Positions 6,943 to 15,292 of a DNA stretch of 64,000 nt are shown here, in pieces. Source of the stretch: Nitrospirota bacterium (GTDB taxonomy: Bacteria; Nitrospirota; Thermodesulfovibrionia; Thermodesulfovibrionales; SM23-35); contig JACUUX010000004.1 of the NCBI GenBank assembly GCA_014859105.1, positions 41,709-105,708 on the forward strand. The letters run 5' to 3'. Under the pieces are notes generated by a model, which did no database searches, was not told where the DNA came from, and saw only the letters and a program-made list of their open reading frames with translations. The position numbers were made by a program, and so were the translations under genes. How positions within the stretch are numbered: position 1 is the first letter of the stretch; each line of letters begins with the position of its first letter.

Positions 6943-9039
6943 CTATTTCTTTCTTACTTTTTCCTGCTCTCTTAATGCTTCTTTCCTTGACAGGCGAATT
7001 CTTCCCAATTTGTCTATTTCTATTACCTTAACAAGAACCTCGTCCCCTTCGTGTATCTCATCTGTCACCTTGTCTATCCTCTTATCTGATATCTGTGATA
7101 TATGAAGTAAGCCCTCTGTTCCCGGGAGGATCTCTGCAAAGGCTCCAAAATCGGTAATCCGTTTCACTTTCCCAAGATATATCTTCCCAATTTCGGCTTC
7201 AGCAGTTATATTGTTTATAATCTCAATCGCTTTTCTTGCGGATTCTACGTCTGGAGAGGCTATATTTATGATGCCGCTATCATTGATGTCGATCTTAACA
7301 CCTGTCTGTTCCACTATGCCGCGAATGACTTTGCCGCCTGTTCCTATTACATCCCGTATTTTTTCCTGTTTAATTTGCATCGTATAGATACGCGGTGCAT
7401 TTGCGGCAAGGTTTTCACGATGGGTACTTATTGTCTCACTCATTTTTCCGAGTATAAAAAGCCTTCCCTGCCTTGCCTGTTCGAGCGCCTTTTCCATTAC
7501 GTCCCGTGGGATACCGCCTATTTTAATGTCCAGCTGGAATGCTGTAATGCCTTTATCTGTCCCTGTAACCTTAAAATCCATGTCACCAAGATGGTCTTCG
7601 AGACCGAGTATGTCTGTAAGAATCACTACCCTTTCACTTTCTTTTATAAGTCCCATTGCAATTCCAGCGACATGAGACTTAATCGGTACCCCTGAATCCA
7701 TCAATGCAAGAGAACCACCGCATACTGTTGCCATTGAAGATGACCCATTGGATTCCAGGATATCCGATACTATCCTTATTGTGTAAGGAAATTCTGTTTT
7801 TGTTGGTATAACAGCCTTAAGTGCCCTTTCAGCGAGCATCCCATGACCTATTTCGCGCCTGCCGGGTGATCTTAACGGTTTTACCTCGCCAACACTGAAA
7901 GGTGGAAAATTATAATGTAACATGAAGGTTTTATAAGTCTCCCCGTCAAGTGAATCTATCTTCTGTTCGTCATCAGATGTTCCAAGGGTAACAACTGCAA
8001 GACACTGGGTCTCTCCTCTTATAAACAAAGCAGAACCATGTGTCTTTGGAAGAATTCCAACCTCTGCAGTTATTTTCCTTATATCAGTGTTGCTTCTTCC
8101 ATCCACCCTTTTATTTTCATTAAGTATCATTCCCCTCACAATATCCCTCTCTGTTTCGTTAAAAACTGCAGCGATATCTATTGTTAAATCCCTGTCACCG
8201 GTGTTTAATTTTTCGATTGCCGCTTCGAGTATTCCGTCAAGGGTTTTCTGTCTCATCAGTTTGTCAGGAATGGTAATGGCTGATTTTATCTGGTCTAAAG
8301 TAAGCTCTGTTACTTTATTTTTTAATTCTTCATATATTACGGGTTCCTGCACTGTTCTTTTTTCTTTTCCTGCAATAGATTGAAGTTCCTTCTGGACAGC
8401 ACATATATGTTTTATCTCCTGGTGAGCAATATCCAGAGCTTCAAGAAGGTCAAATTCTGGAACCTCAAGTGCTTCGCCTTCCACCATGACCACAGCTTCT
8501 TCGGTACCGGCGACCACAAGGTTAAGGTCACACTCTTCAGCTTCCCTTATGTCTGGATTTATGACAAACGAGCCTGCAACCCTTCCAACCCTTACAGCCC
8601 CGACAGGAGATTTAAAGGGAATATCCGAGATTACAAGGGCAGCAGATATGCTTATAATACCGAGTATGTCCGCTATATTTTCATCACCATATGATAGAAC
8701 ACTGACAATACCCTGTGTCTCATGATAAAAGCCTTTTGGGAAAAGTGGTCTGATGGGCCTGTCTATAAGACGTGAGGTAAGTATCTCTTTTTCAGAGGGT
8801 CGCCCTTCCCTCTTAAAAAATCCGCCGGGTATCTTACCTGCAGAATAAGCCTTTTCCTGATAATCTATTGTTAAAGGGAAAAAGTCCAGTGCATCCCTCT
8901 GAGTTTTATCAGCTACGGCTGTAGCAAGAACTACGGTGTCACCATACCTGGCAACTACAGCTCCGTCAGCCTGTTTTGCAACCTTTCCTGTCTCTAAAGT
9001 TAGCTTTTTATTACAAACCTCTATTTCAATTTTTTTCAT
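6943..9039 (-). CDS. pnp: Polyribonucleotide nucleotidyltransferase (PNPase)
   Basis: 698 residues with the full PNPase layout: a first RNase PH domain (FPLTIDYQEKAYSAGKIPGG, about 50-70), the all-helical linker, and a second RNase PH domain with the GRREIGHGMLAERAL and SNGSSSMATVCGGSLALMD signatures. A KH domain (IRDVIGTGGKVIRGI) and a C-terminal S1 domain (LGKVKRITDFGAFAEILPG) follow. It degrades RNA 3'-5' phosphorolytically and sits in the degradosome in many bacteria. The start overlaps the rpsO stop by one base (taATG type), the classic rpsO-pnp arrangement, so the two are translationally coupled. Confidence 0.98.
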   Translation of the reverse strand: MKKIEIEVCNKKLTLETGKVAKQADGAVVARYGDTVVLATAVADKTQRDALDFFPLTIDYQEKAYSAGKIPGGFFKREGRPSEKEILTSRLIDRPIRPLFPKGFYHETQGIVSVLSYGDENIADILGIISISAALVISDIPFKSPVGAVRVGRVAGSFVINPDIREAEECDLNLVVAGTEEAVVMVEGEALEVPEFDLLEALDIAHQEIKHICAVQKELQSIAGKEKRTVQEPVIYEELKNKVTELTLDQIKSAITIPDKLMRQKTLDGILEAAIEKLNTGDRDLTIDIAAVFNETERDIVRGMILNENKRVDGRSNTDIRKITAEVGILPKTHGSALFIRGETQCLAVVTLGTSDDEQKIDSLDGETYKTFMLHYNFPPFSVGEVKPLRSPGRREIGHGMLAERALKAVIPTKTEFPYTIRIVSDILESNGSSSMATVCGGSLALMDSGVPIKSHVAGIAMGLIKESERVVILTDILGLEDHLGDMDFKVTGTDKGITAFQLDIKIGGIPRDVMEKALEQARQGRLFILGKMSETISTHRENLAANAPRIYTMQIKQEKIRDVIGTGGKVIRGIVEQTGVKIDINDSGIINIASPDVESARKAIEIINNITAEAEIGKIYLGKVKRITDFGAFAEILPGTEGLLHISQISDKRIDKVTDEIHEGDEVLVKVIEIDKLGRIRLSRKEALREQEKVRKK

Positions 9040-9308
9040 TATTTTCTTATTTCTAAGCGTCCAATCACCTTTTCATATCGTTCTCTGTCGGATTTCTTGA
9101 GGTAATCAAGCAACTTCCTTCTCTGACTGACGAGCTTTAAAAGGCCCCTTCTCGAATGATGGTCTTTTTTATGTGTTTTGAAATGTTCGGTAAGATAATT
9201 TATTCTTTTACTAAATAAAGCTATCTGTACTTCCGGAGAACCAGTATCATTCTCATGAAGTTTGAAATCGTTTATTATTGAATGCTTCTGAACTTTATCA
9301 ATAGCCAC
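9039..9308 (-). CDS. rpsO: 30S ribosomal protein S15
   Basis: I place the start at the GTG giving [15 protein letters not shown], an 89-residue product, the usual S15 length. It has an aaaggtggt ribosome binding site a few bases before. A longer frame from an upstream ATG would put that site inside the protein. The body shows the family segment [20 protein letters not shown] followed by [20 protein letters not shown], which binds the 16S three-way junction in the central domain. It directly precedes pnp. The leader upstream may carry autoregulation, as in other bacteria. Confidence 0.97.
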   Translation of the reverse strand: MAIDKVQKHSIINDFKLHENDTGSPEVQIALFSKRINYLTEHFKTHKKDHHSRRGLLKLVSQRRKLLDYLKKSDRERYEKVIGRLEIRK

Positions 9309-9461
9309 TAATACACCACCTTTCAAAGAATTTTACTAAATTGAAGATTCCCTCGGCAAGACCGCGGGTAATACGCTCGCTAACCATTTAACATTAACAC
9401 AGATTTCAACGCTCTGTAAAGATAGAGGGTTGCTACTCTATTTTAAAAAATATAAATGATA
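9309..9461 (-). promoter_or_regulatory. rpsO leader / ppdK-rpsO intergenic region
   Basis: About 150 bases without a gene between ppdK and rpsO. On the minus strand a short hairpin (tagag/ctcta) lies near the ppdK end. Further on, gagggaatct could pair with the ccctc of that loop region, giving a possible pseudoknot-like fold just before the ribosome binding site. S15 leaders are often autoregulated by such structures in other bacteria. Here it is only a structural suggestion by eye. Confidence 0.3.
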
Positions 9462-12128
9462 TTATACCGTTGATTTGCTCAAATCTTCTTTCGACTTTTC
9501 CTTTAGCACAGCCTGCGCTGCTGCAAGTCTTGCAATTGGTATCCTGTAAGGTGAACAGCTTACATAGTCTAATCCTATTTTATGGCAGAATTCTACTGAT
9601 TTAGGATCACCCCCATGTTCTCCGCAGATACCCATTTTCATTTTCTTTCTTACCTTTCTGCCTTTCTCTACCGCTAACTTCATCAAAAGACCTGTCCCAT
9701 TGTCTAATGTTATAAACGGATCATCTTCCAGTATCCCTATTTCGATATAGTAAGGAAGAAATCTCCCTGCGTCATCTCGCGACAGTCCAAAAGTTGTCTG
9801 TGTAAGATCGTTTGTTCCGAACGAATAAAAATCAGCCTGTGTAGCTATTTCGTCTGCTGTTAAAGCTGCCCTTGGAAGTTCTATCATTGTTCCGACGGTA
9901 TAGTTGACTTTTGTGTTGTAAGCTTTCTGGACTTGATCAGATATTCTGACAGTAAGTTCTCTCATCATTTTCAGCTCATTCACATGGCCGACAAGAGGTA
10001 TCATTATTTCAGGAATTACTTTTATTTTCTGCTTTGAAAATTCACAGGCTGCTTCTATTATTGCCCTGACCTGCATTTCATAAATCTCAGGATAGGTTAT
10101 TCCCACTCTGCAGCCCCTGTGTCCCAGCATAGGGTTAACTTCATGCAATGCCTTGTTCCTTGCCTTCAGTTTCTCAAATGGCACTTCCATTGAAGTAGCT
10201 AATGCCCTTAATTCCTCATCTGTATGGGGTACAAATTCATGAAGAGGCGGGTCAAGGAGACGGATGGTAACAGGTAGACCCTTCATTACCTTGAATATTT
10301 CTATGAAATCTCCTTTTTGCATCGGTAAAAGTTTTTCAAGAGCCTTTTTTCTTCCTTCTAAATCATCAGCGAGAATCATTTCTCTGACAGCACTTATTCT
10401 CTCAGGTGCAAAGAACATATGCTCTGTTCTGCAAAGACCAATACCCTCAGCTCCAAATTTTCTTGCAACCTCTGAATCACCGGATGTATCAGCATTTGTT
10501 CTGACTTTCAGCCTTCTAAACTCATCAACCCATTTCATGAATTTTCCGAAATCACCTGTAAGCTCCGGTACAACAAGGGGTATTTCTCCTAAAATAACCT
10601 CTCCTGTCGTACCGTTAAGGGTTATGTAATCGCCTTCTTTAACTTCAAGGTCATTAACTGTAAAGTATTTTTGGACCTCGTGTATGTTTAATGCTCCGCA
10701 GCCGGCAACACAGCATTTTCCCATACCCCTTGCAACAACTGCTGCATGAGACGTCATACCGCCTCTTGCAGTAAGGATCCCCTGAGCTGCATGCATACCG
10801 CCTATATCTTCAGGGGATGTTTCAGTTCTTACAAGAATTACCTTTTCACCTTTTTCTGCCGCATGTTCTGCATCCTCCGCAGTAAATACCACTTTCCCTA
10901 CCGCGGCACCTGGTGAAGCTGGAAGACCTTTTGCTAAAACTCTAATCTCTGCCTTTGGGTCTATCATCGGATGGAGCAACTGATTAAGCTGTTCAGGGTC
11001 GATTCTCAACACAGCGGTTTTTTTATCGATCAACTTTTCTTTTACCATGTCAATTGCAATCTTGAGGGCTGCTGCTGCTGTCCTTTTGCCTACCCTTGTC
11101 TGCAACATGTAGAGCTTACCTTCCTGTACCGTAAACTCTATATCGAGCATATCCTTATAATGTTTTTCAAGTTTCCTGTAAATCTTATTGAGCTCGTTAT
11201 AAGCCTGAGTAAGCCTCTTTTTAAGCTCTTCTATATGAAGGGGGGTTCTGATTCCAGCAACCACATCTTCACCCTGTGCATTGATAAGGCATTCTGCAAA
11301 AAACCTTTTCTGTCCAGTGGAGGGATCTCTCGTGAAACCCACGCCGGTACCGGAATTGTCACCAAGATTCCCGAACACCATAGCCTGAATATTACAGGCA
11401 GTGCCAAGATCATGGGGGATATTGTTAAGATTTCTGTATTTAACCGCCCTTTCACCGAACCATGAATTGAAAACAGCGCTTATGACTTTATTAAGCTGTT
11501 CGTAAGGATCTATTGGAAAATCCTCTCTTGTACTTTTTTTATAAATAACCTTATATTCTTCAATGAGTTCTTTCAGGTCTTCTGCTGTAAGCTCTGTATC
11601 AAGACGTACTCCCTTCTTCTCCTTCATTGCTTCAAGTGCTTTCTCGAATTTCTGCCTGTCTATGCCCATAACTATGCTTCCGAACATAGTAATAAACCTT
11701 CTGTATGCATCATACACAAACCGTTCATTACCCGTCTTTTTTATAAGTGCTTTCATTGTGATTTCGTTAAGGCCAAGATTAAGCACTGTATCCATCATCC
11801 CCGGCATTGAAAACTTTGCTCCTGAGCGTACAGATACAAGGAGAGGATTAACAGGATCACCGAATTTCATGCCCATTTCCTTTTCAACCTTTTTCAGGTT
11901 TTTAATAACCTGTTCCCACATCCCGGGCGGATGCTTCTTTCCAGCCTTAAAATATTCATTGCATGCTTCTGTAGTAATTGTAAAACCTGCGGGTACAGGA
12001 ATTTTCAAGTTGGTCATTTCTGCAAGTCCGGCTCCCTTCCCACCGAGAAGGTTTTTCATAGCTCCTCTTCCTTCAGCTTTTCCGCCACCGAAAAAGTAAA
12101 CGTATTTTTTGACTGCCTTCTTTGCCAT
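9462..12128 (-). CDS. ppdK: Pyruvate, phosphate dikinase
   Basis: 888 residues, the normal PPDK length, with three domains. The N-terminal ATP-grasp domain shows LLGGKGAGLAEMTNL and later FTRDPSTGQK. The central phosphohistidine domain has the GGMTSHAAVVARGMGKCCV signature, with the catalytic His around residue 455. The C-terminal PEP/pyruvate TIM barrel contains GTNDLTQTTFGLSRDD and MGICGEHGGDP. It interconverts pyruvate + ATP + Pi and PEP + AMP + PPi, serving gluconeogenesis or PPi-linked glycolysis. A gggagg ribosome binding site precedes the ATG, and a plausible minus-strand promoter (ttgaat, 17 bases, tattct) lies in the divergent gap. It is likely a single-gene unit. Confidence 0.98.
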   Translation of the reverse strand: MAKKAVKKYVYFFGGGKAEGRGAMKNLLGGKGAGLAEMTNLKIPVPAGFTITTEACNEYFKAGKKHPPGMWEQVIKNLKKVEKEMGMKFGDPVNPLLVSVRSGAKFSMPGMMDTVLNLGLNEITMKALIKKTGNERFVYDAYRRFITMFGSIVMGIDRQKFEKALEAMKEKKGVRLDTELTAEDLKELIEEYKVIYKKSTREDFPIDPYEQLNKVISAVFNSWFGERAVKYRNLNNIPHDLGTACNIQAMVFGNLGDNSGTGVGFTRDPSTGQKRFFAECLINAQGEDVVAGIRTPLHIEELKKRLTQAYNELNKIYRKLEKHYKDMLDIEFTVQEGKLYMLQTRVGKRTAAAALKIAIDMVKEKLIDKKTAVLRIDPEQLNQLLHPMIDPKAEIRVLAKGLPASPGAAVGKVVFTAEDAEHAAEKGEKVILVRTETSPEDIGGMHAAQGILTARGGMTSHAAVVARGMGKCCVAGCGALNIHEVQKYFTVNDLEVKEGDYITLNGTTGEVILGEIPLVVPELTGDFGKFMKWVDEFRRLKVRTNADTSGDSEVARKFGAEGIGLCRTEHMFFAPERISAVREMILADDLEGRKKALEKLLPMQKGDFIEIFKVMKGLPVTIRLLDPPLHEFVPHTDEELRALATSMEVPFEKLKARNKALHEVNPMLGHRGCRVGITYPEIYEMQVRAIIEAACEFSKQKIKVIPEIMIPLVGHVNELKMMRELTVRISDQVQKAYNTKVNYTVGTMIELPRAALTADEIATQADFYSFGTNDLTQTTFGLSRDDAGRFLPYYIEIGILEDDPFITLDNGTGLLMKLAVEKGRKVRKKMKMGICGEHGGDPKSVEFCHKIGLDYVSCSPYRIPIARLAAAQAVLKEKSKEDLSKSTV

Positions 12129-12215
12129 TAAAATGCCTCCCGCTAAAGTTTTTTGATTAATAGAATACCTGACAAAAACAATAAATTCAATCCTCTAACA
12201 TATGCTGTATCTTGC

Positions 12216-12244
12216 TTGACAAATAAATACCAATAAAAGATAAT
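12216..12244 (+). promoter_or_regulatory. Sigma-70-type promoter for the redoxin cluster
   Basis: TTGACA at 12216-12221, a 17-base spacer, and GATAAT at 12239-12244: a perfect -35 and a 5/6 match -10. It lies 44 bases before the ATG of the first of three exported thioredoxin-fold genes. An aaggagg ribosome binding site sits between promoter and start. Confidence 0.75.
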
Positions 12245-12287
12245 ATTATTTATAAAAAGTAGAAAAATTTAGACCTAAGGAGGATTT

Positions 12288-12857
12288 ATGTTTAAGAAGA
12301 TTATATTTATATTGGCGATTTGTGCTTTAACATATTATGCGGTAACCGTCCACGCTGTGGAATGTCCGGCCACAGGTGAAGCCTTTCCTGAAGTCACCCT
12401 TTCTGTACCCGAAAATGTCAAAGAAAAAAATTATCTCGGACTTGAAAACAAAGGTTCCTTCAAAATATCCCAGATAAAGGCCGAGGTTGTAATTCTTGAA
12501 ATATTCAGCATGTATTGTCCTCACTGTCAGAAGGAAGCACTACTTGTCAATGAACTATACAACATCATAGACAACCGCCAGGATATTAAAGAAAAGATTA
12601 AGATTATAGGAATTGGTGCTGGCAATACTCCTTTTGAAGTAGAGGTATTCAAAAATCAATATGATATTCCATTTCCCCTATTTCATGATGAGTCTTTTTC
12701 GATTCACGAGGCAATCGGAGATGTCAGAACACCTTACTTCTTCGTATTCAAAATCAATAAGGACGGAACTAATGAAATAATTTACTCAAAAGTCGGCACC
12801 ATTGAGGACCCGGAACAATTCCTTAATCTTATTCTGAAAGAGTCTGCAAAAAAATAG
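12288..12857 (+). CDS. Exported TlpA/ResA-like thioredoxin-fold protein (CPHC)
   Basis: 189 residues with an N-terminal hydrophobic signal (about 4-23, ending VHA) and a thioredoxin fold. FSMYCPHCQKE carries the redox pair at Cys77/Cys80, and the cis-Pro loop is present as VRTPYFFVF. A Pro-His pair between the cysteines suggests a fairly oxidising active site. The insertion IGIGAGNTPFEVEVFKNQY after the first helix is shared with the third gene of the cluster. It probably acts in the periplasm in thiol or peroxide reduction. It is followed after 10 bases by a peroxiredoxin-like gene with its own aggagg site, so they are co-transcribed. Its partner is unknown. Confidence 0.8.
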   Translation: MFKKIIFILAICALTYYAVTVHAVECPATGEAFPEVTLSVPENVKEKNYLGLENKGSFKISQIKAEVVILEIFSMYCPHCQKEALLVNELYNIIDNRQDIKEKIKIIGIGAGNTPFEVEVFKNQYDIPFPLFHDESFSIHEAIGDVRTPYFFVFKINKDGTNEIIYSKVGTIEDPEQFLNLILKESAKK

Positions 12858-12867
12858 GAGGCTTGAA

Positions 12868-13476
12868 ATGTTAACAAAGCACGGAATTATCCTAACCGCA
12901 CTATGCGGGATTGTTTCTTTATTGCTTTGTTTATCTCCCGTTCATGGTGCATCAGAACAATTTAAGGAGAAAATCTACAAAACCGGCATATTAAAACCAA
13001 TTGACAGTAAAACGCACCTGAAGGTCGGGGACATGGCTCCGGATTTTACACTCCCTTCAGTTTCCGGAGAAAGGGTATCGCTCGGTCGATATATCGGCCA
13101 AAAAAATGTGGTAATTTCCTTTGTGCCTGCTGCATGGACTCCGGTATGTTCGGACCAGTGGCCCGGATATAACATTGCAAAGAGTTTTTTTGATAAAAGT
13201 GATGCTATTCTTCTCGGTATCACTGTGGATAACATTCCAACATTATATGCATGGATAGAAGAGATGGGGGACCTCTGGTTTCCTGTTCTTTCGGATTTTT
13301 GGCCACACGGGGAAGTTTCGAAAAAATACGGGGTTCTGCGTACTGATGGAATGTCTGAAAGGGTATTGTTTGTAATTGATAAAAAAGGTGTAATTCGTTA
13401 TATAGACGTTCATGATATCAACAAAAGGCCTCCTCTTGAGATACTTATACAGGAACTTGAGAAACTCACGAAATAA
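12868..13476 (+). CDS. Exported AhpC/TSA-type peroxiredoxin
   Basis: 202 residues with a signal-like hydrophobic segment (about 7-27, ending VHGASE). The peroxiredoxin catalytic motif P-x3-T-x2-C is seen as PAAWTPVC (catalytic Cys about 94), after MAPDFTLPSVSGERVSLGRY. No clear resolving Cys follows, apart from none in the C-terminal tail, so it would act as a one-Cys enzyme needing an external reductant. The flanking CPHC and CTSC proteins could supply that. The predicted role is reduction of peroxides in the cell envelope. It sits between two related thioredoxin-fold genes in one transcription unit. Confidence 0.82.
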   Translation: MLTKHGIILTALCGIVSLLLCLSPVHGASEQFKEKIYKTGILKPIDSKTHLKVGDMAPDFTLPSVSGERVSLGRYIGQKNVVISFVPAAWTPVCSDQWPGYNIAKSFFDKSDAILLGITVDNIPTLYAWIEEMGDLWFPVLSDFWPHGEVSKKYGVLRTDGMSERVLFVIDKKGVIRYIDVHDINKRPPLEILIQELEKLTK

Positions 13477-13505
13477 GATATCTTATCCCGAAAAGTCTTA
13501 AACCT

Positions 13506-14081
13506 GTGTTAAATGTTATGAATAGTCTTATTATAAAAATTCACTCGATTGGTTTTTTACTCGTATTTTTATTCCCTATCGTCTGTCTTGCAAAATCGGT
13601 TGACTCAGATGCGATATTTCCGGACTTAAATTTTAAAAATGCCCTTTCTAAAGAAGAGCGTGTATATCTCGAAGTATCAAAAAAAAGAACTGTTTCCTTC
13701 AAAGAAATAAAGGGTTCGCTCATTATTGTTGAGCTTACAAATACATATTGTACAAGCTGCCGGAAGAATATCTCTGTTCTTAATGACGTCTATTCTATGA
13801 TTGAAAATGATCCACTATTAAAAGGAAAAATAAAGGTCATAAGTATTGCTTCCGGTAATAATAAAAAAGAAGTAGAAATGTTTATAAAGGAATATAAAAT
13901 CCTATATCCAGTTTTCACCGATTACAATTTCGAGGCTCATGAAGCTATGGGAAGTCCCCGTGTCCCATATACTATTTTCGTTAAGCGCGATGACAAAGGA
14001 AAAAATATCGTGGTTTATACGCATCAGGGTATTTTCGAGTCTGCTAAAGATATCAGTAATAGAATTAATGAGTTTCTATAG
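13506..14081 (+). CDS. Exported TlpA-like thioredoxin-fold protein (CTSC)
   Basis: 191 residues from a GTG (ATG at 13518 is an equally possible start); neither has a good ribosome binding site. There is an N-terminal hydrophobic signal (about 9-28). The redox motif is NTYCTSCRKN with Cys82/Cys85, and the cis-Pro loop SPRVPYTIFVK. It is a clear paralogue of the first gene of the cluster: both share ISIASGNNKKEVEMF-like and IGIGAGNTPFEVEVF-like inserts and a HEA(M/I)G motif before the cis-Pro. The duplication with a different dipeptide between the cysteines suggests two steps or two potentials in one relay. A weak T-rich hairpin-like stretch follows before recR. Confidence 0.75.
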   Translation: MLNVMNSLIIKIHSIGFLLVFLFPIVCLAKSVDSDAIFPDLNFKNALSKEERVYLEVSKKRTVSFKEIKGSLIIVELTNTYCTSCRKNISVLNDVYSMIENDPLLKGKIKVISIASGNNKKEVEMFIKEYKILYPVFTDYNFEAHEAMGSPRVPYTIFVKRDDKGKNIVVYTHQGIFESAKDISNRINEFL

Positions 14082-14165
14082 CAAATAGATCACAAAGCAA
14101 GATATAATCCTGTTGTCAGGTTTTTTTACGTTCTATAATACTTAAAAATAAATAAACCATTGTTT

Positions 14166-14759
14166 ATGGAACAAAATATCATAGAGAAACTTATAAATGA
14201 ACTTACAAAACTTCCGGGCATAGGCAGGAAAACTGCCCAGAGGCTTGCTTTTTTTATACTCACCATGTCCGAGGAAGACGCAAAAGGTATTTCGAAGGCT
14301 ATCAGTGAAGTAAAAGAAAAGGCAAGGTTCTGCAATGAATGCTTTAATATTACAGAAAATGAGGTGTGCGACATTTGCAGCAACACTGTGCGTGACAGGA
14401 GCAAGCTCTGTGTAGTGGAAGAACCCTGCAATATACTGGTAATTGAACGGTCAAAGTGTTTTAATGGTCTTTACCATGTACTTCTTGGAGCTCTTTCTCC
14501 GATTGATGGAATGACACCCGAAAAACTTAAGATAAAAGAACTCATCCGAAGAGTTGAAAAAAATTCGTTGCAGGAAATAATTATAGCTACAAACCCAAAT
14601 ACAAAAGGCGAAATGACAGCTCAATATATAAGGGATATTTTAAAACCCTACAATATAAAGGTTACAAGAATTGCTTATGGCCTTCCCATCGGCGGTGATA
14701 TCGAGTTTGCAGATGAAGTGACCCTCGGTAAGGCCATAGAGGGCAGAAGAGAAATATAA
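14166..14759 (+). CDS. recR: Recombination mediator protein RecR
   Basis: 197 residues from ATG (a TTG two codons upstream is possible). The N-terminal helix-hairpin-helix LPGIGRKTAQRLAF lies at about 16-30. A four-Cys zinc finger, CNECFNITENEVCDIC, lies near 56-71. The Toprim domain starts LCVVEEPCNILVIER. The C-terminal IAYGLPIGGDIEFADEVTL is also typical. RecR works with RecO (and RecF) to load RecA at gaps. The usual partners dnaX and the YbaB gene are not next to it here; it follows the redoxin cluster instead. It converges on a DUF4870 gene. Confidence 0.97.
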   Translation: MEQNIIEKLINELTKLPGIGRKTAQRLAFFILTMSEEDAKGISKAISEVKEKARFCNECFNITENEVCDICSNTVRDRSKLCVVEEPCNILVIERSKCFNGLYHVLLGALSPIDGMTPEKLKIKELIRRVEKNSLQEIIIATNPNTKGEMTAQYIRDILKPYNIKVTRIAYGLPIGGDIEFADEVTLGKAIEGRREI

Positions 14760-14800
14760 ATAATCATCACATTCAGATACCGGAATTTTTACCTGTCTAT

Positions 14801-15157
14801 TTACCGGATGAATTTTATCTTAAAAGGATAGCTGTAGTTTTCTCCGGTGTATGCTTTTACAGAGGCAATAATGACAAGAATTAGATTAATCGATACTAAA
14901 ATGAACAAAAATATAAACCCGATTTTCATAGAAATGAAAAGTGCTGCGATTAAAACATAGATTGTCATTGAAAGCTGGAAGTTTAACGATTCTTTTCCCT
15001 GCTCATTGACAAAAGGAGACAGTTTTCTTTTCACAAGCCAGATAATTAAAGGTCCGATAATATTTCCGAATGGAATTCCCGTAATCCCAAGCAGAACCGT
15101 CAAATGACATAGCATTCCCCAGATACGCTCCTTTTTTTCATCATTTTTATTGTTCAT
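14801..15157 (-). CDS. DUF4870-type small membrane protein
   Basis: I choose the ATG giving MNNKNDEKKERIWGMLCHLT (118 residues), because gagagga lies just before it. A longer frame would place that site in the coding region. The family pattern is present: a first hydrophobic segment with a conserved His (CHLTVLLG), GNIIGPLIIWLVKR with the WLVKR charge cluster, FVNEQGKESLNFQLS, and then two membrane segments. DUF4870/Tic20-like proteins are small inner-membrane proteins of unknown role. It is monocistronic in appearance and converges on recR. Confidence 0.8.
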   Translation of the reverse strand: MNNKNDEKKERIWGMLCHLTVLLGITGIPFGNIIGPLIIWLVKRKLSPFVNEQGKESLNFQLSMTIYVLIAALFISMKIGFIFLFILVSINLILVIIASVKAYTGENYSYPFKIKFIR

Positions 15158-15292
15158 GCATGGTTCCTCTCGAGCTTGTGCCACTGTCATATCTTGCCTT
15201 TTTGCCAGGAAGGCAACTGTTAATGCCTATTTTAATTTTTTCCATAACATAGTCTACTTTTACCTAAAATTATAGTGTTTCTTTATCTACTT

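Noticed and set aside
9039..9326. rpsO from the upstream ATG
   Set aside because: That would put the ribosome binding site inside the coding region and add six codons not found in S15. The GTG start gives the usual length.
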